Source: Cardiocondyla obscurior
Taxonomy: Eukaryota; Arthropoda; Insecta; Hymenoptera; Formicidae
Assembly (NCBI RefSeq): GCF_019399895.1
Contig: NC_091864.1
Span: 6,054,001 to 6,118,000, forward strand
Length of the DNA: 64,000 nt
Reading direction: 5' to 3'
This document shows, piece after piece, positions 38,142-48,940 of this stretch (position 1 is the stretch's first letter; every line of letters starts with the position of its first letter). The notes beneath the pieces were generated by a model. That model worked only from the letters and a program-made list of their open reading frames with translations, was not told the DNA's origin and searched no databases. Both the position numbers and the translations under genes were made by a program.

Positions 38142-38756
38142 ATGGAATGTGTACCATTACACAAAACATTAGCACCATTGGCTTGGTTGGAAGGTACTTG
38201 GCAAACAGAGAGTCAAGGCAATGGCAAATACCCAACAATTAAAGATTTTAGTTATTATGATGAGATAAGCTTCATATCTCTAGGACAACCTATGTTCAAT
38301 TATACTGCACAAAGTTTTTCTAACTCTGATTTAAAAAAGCCAATGCATAGAGAAACAGGCTTCCTGAGAGTAAACTCAGAAATGAATCAAGTAACTCTTA
38401 TCTGTGCACACAATTTTGGTTTGACTACTATTGAATGTGGTGAGATAACTGATAAAACTATTACTTTAGAGAGTACTGATATAACCAGAATGAAAGAAGT
38501 AAAAGAGAAAAAAACACCCCTTGTAACTCAGGTATACATCTAAATTTTATTTATTTAGCAATTTAATTGGCATTTATATAAGCAATAACTTAATTATACA
38601 ATTAAAATGTGTTATTGAATTGTATGGTAGACACACAGACAATTCACATTTGATGGTAACTATTTGGAACACGTTTTCTACATGGCAACATCAAATACTC
38701 CAGTGCTGACAGAGCATTTACGGGCAAAGTATGTGAAAGTAAGCAAAAACACATAA
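38142..38756 (+). CDS. Nitrobindin / THAP4 C-terminal-domain protein, copy 1
   Basis: Two exons, 38142-38531 and 38631-38756, give 171 residues, a single nitrobindin beta-barrel without the THAP zinc finger of human THAP4. Nitrobindins bind ferric haem in a lipocalin-like barrel and react with NO and peroxynitrite. Family marks are LAWLEGTWQTE near the start, YYDEI, GQPMFNYTAQSF, PMHRETGFLRV and the closing MATSNTPVLTEHLRAKY. His159 in TEHL aligns with the proximal haem ligand of human THAP4 (His567), so haem binding is likely retained. The second copy starts about 650 bp downstream with identical protein length and intron site, so this is a tandem duplicate. Codons here favour A/T at third positions, unlike copy 2. 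Confidence 0.9.
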
Positions 38757-39410
38757 TAATACATAAAAAATAAAATATTTAATTTTAATTTTACTATATG
38801 CATAGTGTTTATTACTTACTATAATAAAATTAGTAATTATTATAACTTTAGAATCACCATGTGTAAATAAATTTTTAAAACGGTAAAAAATGTGTATATC
38901 AGATTGATTACTCGATAATCTGTAATTGTGCGCATACAGCAGTACGAATCTATTGTTAGGAATTATAAATCTACGTGTTATATCATTATAAATCATACAT
39001 TCTATGAAATTGCTCTTAAAACTTATTCATTGCTTGTTATGTAATGGCTGAAGTCTGTTTTTTTGCTGATTACATAATATTACGTTTTCCGCATTTGAAA
39101 CATGGATATATAATTAAGCGTAGGAAAGAGAAGAAGAGAAGATGAAAACTCCGCAGGCGTTGAAAAGAATAAGTCTTTAATGGTACATGAAACGTGTGTG
39201 TTTTTTTCCGATCACGATTTCCGTTGCGAAGCATGATTTGCTAACGTTACGTGGTACAGTGTCATATCACAAGATTCAGGGACAATGAAAACGTATAAAA
39301 TATCTCGCGCTGCGATTTCAATACACACAGTGCTGCCTGCAGTTGGATGTGTAAGATAAACGCAATTAGGAGCCATATTAGACCGCTTTAAAACACAACA
39401 GTCTACGAAG
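38757..39410. other. Spacer between the two nitrobindin copies
   Basis: Mostly AT-rich, becoming balanced after 39200. It should hold the 3' UTR of copy 1 and the promoter of copy 2. The 105-codon minus-strand frame reaching 39529 is a shadow of copy 2. Confidence 0.45.
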
Positions 39411-40026
39411 ATGCAGATGATGAACATATTACCGTTACATGAGCTTTTGCACGTGCTAGCCTGGTTGGAGGGCACATGGATAACGGACGAACCCGCAAAC
39501 GGCACGTACCCGACTACCAAGCCCTTCACCTACTACGACGAGATAAATATTACGTCCACAGGTCAGCCGTTGTTCAACTATATTGCACAGAGCTGGCACC
39601 CGGAGACGGGGATGCCGATGCATCGCGAGACCGGTTTTCTACAGATCTTACCAGGAAGCAAGAAAGTCATGCTCAGTTTGATTGATAACATAGGATTGTT
39701 CACAGTTGAGCAGGGCGATTTAATGAACGATAATAATACTATCGATCTAAAGAGTACCAATATAATGACCACGGAGGCATCGGTGCCGTCTTTTGCGACT
39801 TTAACAGAGGTACGATCTCACGCGCTTTTTTTTTCCCTGCAAGTATTGTTGATAATTACGTATAAAGTATATAGTCGTTTTGTTAACATTAATTTTTTCT
39901 CCACGACAGACACGTCGAGTGTACAAACGCGACGGCGATAACCTGGAGCTCGTCTTCTACATGGCTACGTCAAAAACACCCGAGTTGACGGAGCATTTGC
40001 GTGCGAAGTATAAAAAGGTGGCGTAG
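39411..40026 (+). CDS. Nitrobindin / THAP4 C-terminal-domain protein, copy 2
   Basis: Two exons, 39411-39809 and 39910-40026, give 171 residues, again one nitrobindin barrel. Motifs match copy 1 in order: LAWLEGTWITDE, TYPTTKPFTYYDEI, GQPLFNYIAQSW, PMHRETGFLQI and FYMATSKTPELTEHLRAKY. The putative proximal haem ligand is His162. The intron lies at the same aligned site and phase as in copy 1. Copy 2 is closer to vertebrate THAP4 in several places (YPT..PF.Y, WHPET, PMHRE). Its codons are clearly richer in G/C at third positions than copy 1, although the genes are adjacent. The ATG at 39411 is followed by two more Met codons nearby, so the exact start is uncertain by a few residues. Confidence 0.9.
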
Positions 40027-41451
40027 AAATTCGCAAAGAATTTGCGTTCGCGAGAAGACACAAATGTAGGAGAGAATCTCTAAATATTTAAATTATCCTT
40101 TTTTCTCTTTTTGTAATTATTTAGATAGGAAGCAAACATACTCTCAAAAAATATTAAACTAAATGTACTTCTTGACATATAGTTAATAAATAGTAACATA
40201 AATTTCATTTATCGTTGCAGTTTTGAGTATAGCTGTATGTATGCCTTCTCTTATTTCGCTTTTATCAAAGTGAATCAAGCGGCTAGAAGGTTGGAGGTCG
40301 GGGTGTACGATACGATATCTAGAAGGAAATTTGCGACTGGCACGCGACGCGACCGCATAGAGAATGCGCCATAGATTGCATCCTTAAGCGTATCCTTTCA
40401 CGCCCGATCGATGGAATTTAGTTATATTTCGTCGCTAACTACCGCAATGTGACTTTTATTGATTGCGAAGCACTTTGCGATTGACGTCGCAGTTACACCG
40501 GAAAATTTTTTATTTTGTCTTGTTTTAATCGAGTCGTGTCACGTTTTAATTATAATTGTTTTCTAATTATTTAATTTTGCTTTTTTTTTTTTAATTTTTA
40601 TTGTAATTCATGTTTTTAATTGCAGGTCGAACCTGACTTTTTGACGATACGAAAAATTACGACATATTGAAAATTCTGCGGGCACCAGTCCACGCACACG
40701 TGGCTGGAGAACGCGAGCCTCGTTTCATAACAATGTGAAATACGAATTAAGCGGCCGCTGCTTTGGTCGCACGAATTCGCTTAGTATAAAGGGAGTAGGG
40801 AACGTAACACCTGCGTGTTTACCCGCTGAAACAGCCCCCGGAGCTACCACGGCGGGCTCGACGATTCGACCGCGACAGTTGCTCGCCGTGTCGGTATGAC
40901 GGAGGATCGTTTTCTCGCCTTGGAAAACTACGTTGAACCCTAGTACTGAATATCTCGAGCAGATTGAGCACACGTTTCTCTACCATTGTCTTGGTATTAT
41001 TTTTTCGCGCAAATAATTCAACGTGACTTCGTAACACTCAAGTTCTCGCTAATTTAATTTCCGGGTGATTGAATCTTACTTTATCATTTTTTAAATGTAA
41101 TAAGTATGTGCTTTTTTTTATGTTCTTTCTATTCAGTCTCCCTTTCTTTTATTTTAATGTTTATATACTTTTTGAAATATAAACTGGATTTAATTTTAGA
41201 TAAATAAGTAAGGGGACTTAAAAAATTGTAACAACATAAAAATATTGTGTAAGGTTTGCACTATTTTTTTTGGAGATGGTTAAAATGTATTCGAATGAGG
41301 AGTGTCGGTGCATCGGTACCGTAAGGCTTTGTCGCGTTTTCTATTGCATGTGAACTCACGTTTTTATTGTGTGAAGCGTTTGCATTTTGAAGCAATTGTG
41401 CACCGATCGTTTCCAATGCATACGATCGCTTTTCAACTTCTCGATCTCTGA
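40027..41451. promoter_or_regulatory. Spacer and likely promoter of the 1034-aa coiled-coil gene
   Basis: This 1.4-kb stretch contains the 3' UTR of nitrobindin copy 2, then GC-richer sequence at 40290-40500 and 40680-40960 that may be untranslated exon or promoter of the next gene. Minus-strand frames at 40725-41037 and 41261-41554 show no recognisable protein. No element is certain. Confidence 0.4.
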
Positions 41452-44400
41452 ATGGCGTGCAGCATGGCACCGCTTTACGACGGCCACGATTATTACAAGC
41501 GGATGTTCGAGCTTCAGGAAAAGCTGCGCAAGAGGTAATTATAACTATTTCCACCGCAGGATAATCGCGCGAACGTGCTTTTATCGTAGGATTAAAATTG
41601 TGACCACGACACGTGATAACATTATAATTTTTTTTTTTTTAGTGAAGAGGAGAGGATACGACTAGAAGAACGATTCAACGTACTTATGCGAGATTCTCGT
41701 AACAGGTGAGCTTTATTTATCCGGGAATCCAAGAACTTGAACTTTCTGATTTGGCGCGCGATAGATTTGAATTTAGAGTAGAGAGAGAGAGAAAGAGAGT
41801 CCAAAATGTTAATTAACTAGCAAAATCTGTAAGCGGCAAGAGCAAGGAAATCACTTGAAATACTCGATATCGATTCAGTGGCGGTCAGGTTGTAGGAAAT
41901 GTCACGATCAATAAACTCCGTGAGCGCAATCTTGTCGACGTATCTCCGCGCGGTACCTTGTGGACGACGCAAATTTCGCTCTCTTCGTTGTTTACGAGTC
42001 CCAATTCGTGTCTGGCTGAGACATCCGAGTGCCCCATCGATCGCGAATATAGAATAAAAATGTTCCTGCATTTCATGTCGCACGATAGTTTCCATTTTTA
42101 AGGGTGTTGCGTTAGGTATATTGTCGCGAAAACCTCGGTGACCCTTTATGTCGTCGAGGTCACGAAAGTAAGCTTCTCGATCGTGAGGGGATCATATTAC
42201 CTCCGCAATCGATCGTTTAACTCCTTAGGTGTACGTATTTAGTGCTACGTATATAATTTTTGAAGAATGATAAATGTATTTAAAATACTTAACGTATCAA
42301 GTAATGCATAATTTTAATTTGTTATTATCTTTTATTTGCAACTCTAAAGAACTGTATACGTGTAAGACTGATAATATTATAGGTAAGAGAAAAATATAAA
42401 GAGACAGTTTTGTACTTAATCTTTCAATTTTCTTTTTATTTCAGACATGACATCTGTATAAATCGGTTGCGTATGAGGTACATACAATATTTAGAGGATC
42501 AACGTACAAGAGATGAAAGAAATCACAAGCTTCTCGCAGCGTTAGACAGAGTTATGAATAAGCTTGCACTAATAAGCGCGAAAAAAGACAGACTTAATGT
42601 TCTCAGAGTGAGTGTTCATTATTTTTTAATCAAGGTATCTTTGATGACTCGATCGTTTTACCTGTGTGTTCTTTGTGTGCACTTTGCTCTATGTGACCCT
42701 AACGAGTAAAAATGCAAAATTTTTTCAGAAACAGTACGAGGCTTATCTGCTTCGAGCCTATGCCAATCATCGGGCATCTGGCAGTGTCACTGGAGATAGT
42801 GGAATTGCCAGCCAGAACGAAGATAAATATACAAAAAAAACTGTGGTGTTGGCACCTCCAGATTTAACGTCCGTAGAAACGAGAAGTTTTTCGTCACCGC
42901 AGGAGCATTTGGGGACGCCTGAGCCTCAGTTGAGACAGCCAAAATCTATCTCTACATCCAAGTTTTACGATCAGGTTGCCGTAGATGCTTCATTAAATAA
43001 TCCTTCAATTTCGACAGCCACGCCAGTAAGTGCAACTCTTGATCATCGTCAAATGAGTGTCTTACACAGACCGCATGTTTATGGTTCCGTGCCGAATTTT
43101 CATCAATATTCGCGGGTACTTTCGAGTTACGACGGAGGCTCGTCTCGTGATTTTCAGCACGTTCCGGATATTCGCGTTTCATATGCGGAAGCGCCTGTTG
43201 TGACTTCTTTGGATAACGTGCAGTCTCAGGCTGCATCTGTCAACCGATTCTTCAGGGAGCAAATGGAATCGACGCAAGCTGTATCTGGTCTTTCACCCAC
43301 ACGGTTTCTCGTTAGAGATACGGCGCGATACGAAGATACATCACAGAACCTGCTTAATCCACGTCAATTCAATTCTTTAACTTCACTTCAATATCACGAC
43401 GCTAATATGTTGCCCGACCCTCGATTACGGAGAAGAGAGTACGATCCGTCCGACACTGCGGTCGTGGAACCGACTTTAGTAACTGGAAAGTCGAGTATAT
43501 ATCGAACAGGATCTGACGTGAGTGTTGCTAATCAAATCGGCCCGTTGCCGGGATATATGGACTACATTCTAGCGAACTCGCAGAAATCTGACGATGAAAG
43601 ATCCACTCGTTCTATTACCAGCGACGACCTCGATGGTTTAATAAGGCGCAATGAACGTCTGCTGTGGGGCAAAGCGGATATCGCCATGACGCCGCACCGA
43701 TTACCGGTTACTTCGGGGACAGACAATGCCAATCTGGACGAGAACGGTATGACTGCGATAGTAGAAAACGAATTAGATCGTTATATAAGCAATATTCGAA
43801 AACTTCATCGGGAGCACGCCGTGCAAAGTGCGGATGAGTTGGATCACGAACAGAATACTAGCGGTGATTTATTGAACGTCTCTTTGTCGGATGATGCTTT
43901 GGAGCTTCCTGTCGAAAATCGAGCAAGAAAAGAACGAATACCCGAGGAAATGGATAAGGTCCTGACATTGGCCAGTGATCTCGCGTCCGAGACAGTGAAT
44001 CTGAAAGAGACTGCACGAGATTTGGCTACGCAAATCGGTGGTTTATCCGTGGAAGTTGTGAACGGAATTGAACGTCGCGAGATTACAAAAAGTGACGCGT
44101 CTGAGTTTAAAGAAACATGTGAGGCTGAAGAACGCGCAACATTAATAAGAAACGAAACTAGAGATAACGTTACGACAAACTCAACGGAAGTGGAGCAGCC
44201 CGAAGACACAGAGTTCGTATCTGTTACAATGAAAAATGTAAACGAAGAAATGGCCAAAAGCGACAAATTACGGTCCGAAGATCTAAGAAATGAATCCAGA
44301 GAGGAACGACTTGATCTTTTAATTGGCGAAGAATCAAATATCAAAGATCTGTTTGATGTTACCAAAGAACTGGCGCCATGGAATCTCGCAAGTGTGCAGA

Positions 44401-45524
44401 AAAATGTTCGTGAGTTACGTTTGGATGATTCTGATGGAGATCAAACTAAAAAAAGTGCTGAAGACACAGTGGATAGGATCGAAAAGGAAAATGCGAGCAA
44501 ATCGTGCGATTCATCGCGACTCATCGAGCAAAGTGACGCGAATGATAAAGTGGAGAATACGCAGTCTCTGCAGAGTGATATGCATCCTCGTTCGGAAATA
44601 GAAACGTTAAACGCGAGCGAGGTCAGTGAACAAATTAAAATATTTGAATCTGTCGAGAATGTTGAAAATGTTAATAATCAGAATTCTAAAATTTTAAACC
44701 AGCAATCAGCCGGAGAAGCTAAAATTGCGTCGCAGCCGAGGAAGGAAGTTGGTGAGTCAGAAGTGATTGAAAGCGACGAAGAGAAACAGGAAGACAACGA
44801 GACGACGGAGCTTCAAGTCGACAATCAGTTTGAAGCGAAAGATAACAAGTGCAGTGTCGAACAAAAATACACCGAGGAACCGAGCCAGGAGCAGCAGTAC
44901 GAACATCAAGATCCAAATCAACAATATTACGAGCAAAACATGCAGTATGAAGCCGGTAACGAAGGGTGCGAAAGATATGCCGATCAAGGATACTCTCAGG
45001 ATGGTCAGGAGTACATCGAGTACGTCGATGGCCAGTACGAACAGTATCCAGAGGATCAGCAGTACCAGCACTATCCCGATGCACAATACGAACAGAATCC
45101 GAATCAAGCATACGATTATAATTACGACCCTAATCAGGGATACGGCGATCCTAGCCAGCAATACGATCCTAATCAAGGATATGAAAACTCTGATAATCAG
45201 TCATACAATTACACCGACCAAGTTCCTTATGATTCTAATCAGCCGTACGACAACGTGTACGAACAGGAGTACAAGGAGGAGCAATACAATCCCGACGGTG
45301 ACGCCGAGGAGCGGAAACCTGAAACGGAGGAAGCTTCACAGAAGCAGGCGGATTCGGAACCAGAACCTAAATCGGACGACACTAAACTGCTGCAGGAAGA
45401 CATCGCGAATAAGACGAATCAATTCAAGAAGAAGGATGTGATTAAATCTCTGTTGGATTCCGACACGGATACGACAATCGAACGGAATGTTTCGAACACT
45501 GAGAGCGATTTTGATTTCAATTAA
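41452..45524 (+). CDS. Unrecognised 1034-aa coiled-coil protein with Tyr/Gln/Asn-rich tail
   Basis: Four exons, 41452-41534, 41643-41705, 42445-42607 and 42729-45524, give 1034 residues. I do not recognise a family. Residues 8 to about 115 form a charged, probable coiled coil (YYKRMFELQEKLRKSEEERI; LRMRYIQYLEDQRTRDERN), spread over three short exons as in an ancient domain. The single 2.8-kb last exon encodes a long disordered acidic region. From about residue 820 to 960 it is dominated by Tyr, Gln, Asn, Asp and Pro, with repeated QYEQ, DPNQGY and YDPNQ units. A Lys-rich helix and FDFN end the protein. A second in-frame Met lies 4 codons after the first. No signal peptide or membrane segment is present. 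A cytoskeletal or condensate-scaffold role is possible but not shown. Confidence 0.85.
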
Positions 45525-47579
45525 GATACGCAATGCGTCGAATTGGTTGCGTAAATAAGAGTTGTTAAGAAGATCCCGTGTTTTTTTTTTCGTGCTAGCA
45601 TTACGTAAGTGTCGACGAAATGAATACGAATACGGTGATTTTAATTTTAAACGTCGGGAGAGAAAGACGTACGATTAATTAGATACGAAAAGATAAACGA
45701 AACGAACGTGAGTGAGAAAAATGTGAATTCGAGAAAGAACAAGGAATTGAATCTTAGAATAAATTTCAAATACGGAAACTGCTTCAGTTTATTAGCGATG
45801 CCTGGGATGTGGGCAGTGCATTTAATTTTAATTACAGTTTTAATTAGAGCCCACGAGCGTCGTAGCAGACGAAAATAATTAATTACGTTCAAGTTTCGCT
45901 TGCTACCGTAAATATCATTTACACATGTAGGTGCAGAATAAAATGGTGCAACAAGATGCCAGTGAAAATGTATATTATTCCGTGGACGCTTATCTACTTT
46001 CGAATAATGATATATAAATTAAAACAGTACAACGTAATTATATATCCGTATAAATGTGCATATCTAGTCCTCGAAGAGATTCGCGGTTATAACAAAACCG
46101 TCATTATTAAAAAATTTACTAAAAACAAACATCAAGAAAAAACAAATTTTTGTTACGAAATTAATTTACTACTTTCGTAGAATAAACAATTACGATGTTA
46201 ACTATATAGGTAACAAAAACTTCGAACATTTATTTTTTAAAGAGTCTTAACACATATTGCGCAACACACGCGTTTAATAAGCCAGTACATAAACCAGCTC
46301 AATAAATATATTTATAATGAATAATAATAATACATAATAAAATTAAGACGATTACAATGGGAGTTGGTAAGATTTATTTATTAATTTTTTGTTTAATAGC
46401 GTTTTCTTTTCTTTTTTTTTTTTTGTTTTACGTGCAAAACTCCAAGTCCACCTTGAAGTATACATACATTAATCGAGAGACCGATCGCAGCGACGTTTCT
46501 CCCTAAGCTATTTTCTAATTTACACCTGCGATCTACGTGCGGGTAGGTACGCAAGTTCTGCGTCACGCAAATTTTCCGCGCTCTTCCCCTCCTTCGCCCG
46601 TGTAATTAGTGTGGCATGGTGATATGCGTGGTGGTCAGTTGCACGCGGGTATGGATTTTCACGGGAAGCGATCGGGAGCGAGTCTGCGCCAACCCGGAAT
46701 GGAACGCCGCGGCCTATGTCGCGCCTCTCCGACCAATCACGTTCAGTGCCACGCGCGTCGCACCACGGGCACAGCAGTGTCGTAGGAGCCTTTGCTGGAG
46801 AAGACTCGTTCCTACGTTTCGTCGCAAGTGCTCAGCAAAGGAATAAAGGTAGGTGCTTCGCAACCCTTTTGCCCAGGTGCCTCTAACCTCTTCGCCTCGC
46901 ATCCCCTCTTCCTCCTCGTCAAGTTATCATCACATAGAATGGTATTGTTTAGCTGTCACGTTCCATCCTCCGTCGCGGTGACACACGGGCAAATTGGGCG
47001 GAAGGAATCGAGTCCTGAGAAACAAAGAGTGAAAGAAAACGAAGGGTGGGAGGGTTGAGAGGGCAGGAGGAACAAGTGTAACCCCATACAAAGGTAAATT
47101 TCGTTATAACGTTAATAAGACAGCTGCTCGTGGAATTTTATCATTCACGCGAGAGTATTTTTATTCAGAATGCGTTACGTTGAATTGGAGTACTCTCGTA
47201 GCATATATACATATATATACATGTATAAATTTAGAGTACGATAATCGAATTAAAATCCGCGTCATAGGAAAAGACGATTTCGAAGTTATCAAAATATAAA
47301 ATAAGAGCTTGTGTGCGAACAAGAGGTCTTTGTCAGAGATAATCGGCTTTATTACTTTTCGCAAGAATATCAGTGGGTCACATCATGTGGGATTGCGCAA
47401 AATCTCGATACGTCGGAGTACGCGTATATCTATTAATTCCCATATGCGCTCGGATAAGCGGCTACATTCACGTGTCGACGTATCGATGACAACGACTTCA
47501 TGCGTACGTCATCTTGATAGGCCGTGACTCGTGCGCGGCTGTGCGCGGCATGCGTCAGACTCCGAGTACTCCAGCGTGC

Positions 47580-47993
47580 ATATATAACGCGTGTTTACAC
47601 GCCGGCGGCGCAGCTAACATCCGGACGCTTCGGGAAGGAGTGCGCTGACGACGCGACAGCGATCGCGCGCTTCCCGGTGATCGAGCGCCCATCGAGAATC
47701 TTCGCGTCGTGTGATCGAGCGGCGCCGAGTCATTTATCCTGAACGTCTCCGCCAGCGAGGCGCCGCGCGACCCTCGGGCAACTTTACGCTGTAAATCGCG
47801 CGGATCGAAGCGGCTGGATGGCGCGACCTGCCGCACCGTCACGATTGGTGTAGCGCGCGTACTGCACCGTTTCGTGATCCGCCGCGCCGAACGTCGTGTC
47901 CATTTCGTCAGTTTCGTGGACGACGCGGCGATCCCGTTGAGCTTGTGGAACTTTTCTTCTCGCGAGGGCCAGAGTATGAGACGAGTGTGATAC
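47580..47993 (+). promoter_or_regulatory. Predicted TATA promoter and 5' UTR exon of the upstream AMP deaminase transcript
   Basis: ATATATAA at 47580-47587 sits in CpG-rich sequence. About 400 bp downstream a consensus donor (TACGTAAGTG, GT at 47994) could end an untranslated exon. The next good acceptor (TATTTGCAG at 48928-48936) opens the exon carrying the ATG at 48941. Exon boundaries are inferred from consensus only; a second donor near 48106 (GTGAGC) is an alternative. Confidence 0.45.
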
Positions 47994-48768
47994 GTAAGTG
48001 ACAGAAGTTTCCCGGATGCGAGAGACGCATCTCCGCGATACGACGGACGCCGAATAATAGCGCGATCGTTTCGCACTTACCGCTACGCGCGTGAAAACGT
48101 TTCACGGTGAGCCGTTAGCAGGTAGATTGATCGGCTGTAAAGACCCACGCGTATGTGCTTCTTCTTCCGTAAAAAGTCTTTGACGATTAGAAGGGCTGGG
48201 CGGGAGCGAGAAAAGAATGACGTGCACTTTTGTCGATGGCAATCTGTTTAAATTTGTATATTTTGTCGTATAAGCGCGTATAGAAAAAACAAAAAAAAAA
48301 AAAGCAGAAAAAAAAGTAATTGTTGCTATTGTGTATTAATGAGCATATTGCAACACATTCCAATGTAGATATAAGCATTAATGGTCAAACCGCAATAAGC
48401 TGAATATGCAAGTGACGAAAGAACCATTACACGTCGCCATTTTTTAAACTGCTCCGCGTTAATTACAATAAAGAGATACAATTAATTTCCATTTAAATTA
48501 AATAAGTGCGACTTTGCAACTGTTAATTGGTACTTACTCTTAAACTCAACGTTTAAACTATGTAAAATTGAATAATAAATTTGTTACATCAGAGATCAGT
48601 AATAAAGTTAAGCGGAGTGTAGCATTAATTAATATCAATAAGCAGATCAGATTTTATTAATAATTCATATTATGACAATCAAATCACAAAGTAACAGTTA
48701 CGTCTTTTTACGGTTCCTGGTTATTATGACGTTTAATATTGCATTATATATTATTTTCTCACGACTTT

Positions 48769-48802
48769 CTTATCGCAAGATAAGAATTCTTATGCGATAA
48801 GA
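48769..48802. promoter_or_regulatory. Palindromic cluster of GATA-type sites
   Basis: A near-perfect inverted repeat centred on GAATTC holds CTTATCGC, AGATAAG, CTTAT and GCGATAAG, giving three or four matches to the GATA-factor core (HGATAR) on both strands within 34 bp. It lies about 140 bp upstream of the AMP deaminase exon at 48937, inside the predicted first intron. A role as enhancer is inference. Confidence 0.4.
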
Positions 48803-48940
48803 ATAGGATCATTCGGCATGATTTTCTGATAATACAAAAGAGGAGACTAGAGAAATTATAATGCAACATTATAATTTTTTAACAGTAGCGAACAATTAAA
48901 CGAAGCGAGCACTTAAAGTGACGAATGTATTTGCAGAATT

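Larger units (their letters stand above)
45525..48940. other. Large spacer: 3' flank of the 1034-aa gene and upstream region of AMP deaminase
   Basis: The first kilobase is AT-rich with AATAAA strings near 46195, 46262 and 46299 and looks like 3' UTR. GC-rich blocks follow at 46480-46870 and 47400-48110. The first ends in a possible donor (AAAG then GTAGGTG near 46850), a candidate untranslated exon of unknown ownership. The second has a TATA box and a strong donor, listed separately. Frames here have no recognisable protein content. Confidence 0.45.

Noticed and set aside
44767..45441. 224-codon plus-strand ORF in the Tyr/Gln-rich region
   Set aside because: It is a frame-shifted shadow of the repetitive tail of the 1034-aa protein; the Thr/Ile/Asn pattern follows from the same repeats.
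47555..48076. Long minus-strand ORF in CpG-rich sequence
   Set aside because: Arg/Ser-rich composition is what GC-rich DNA gives by chance. It lies opposite the predicted AMP deaminase 5' UTR and matches no family.
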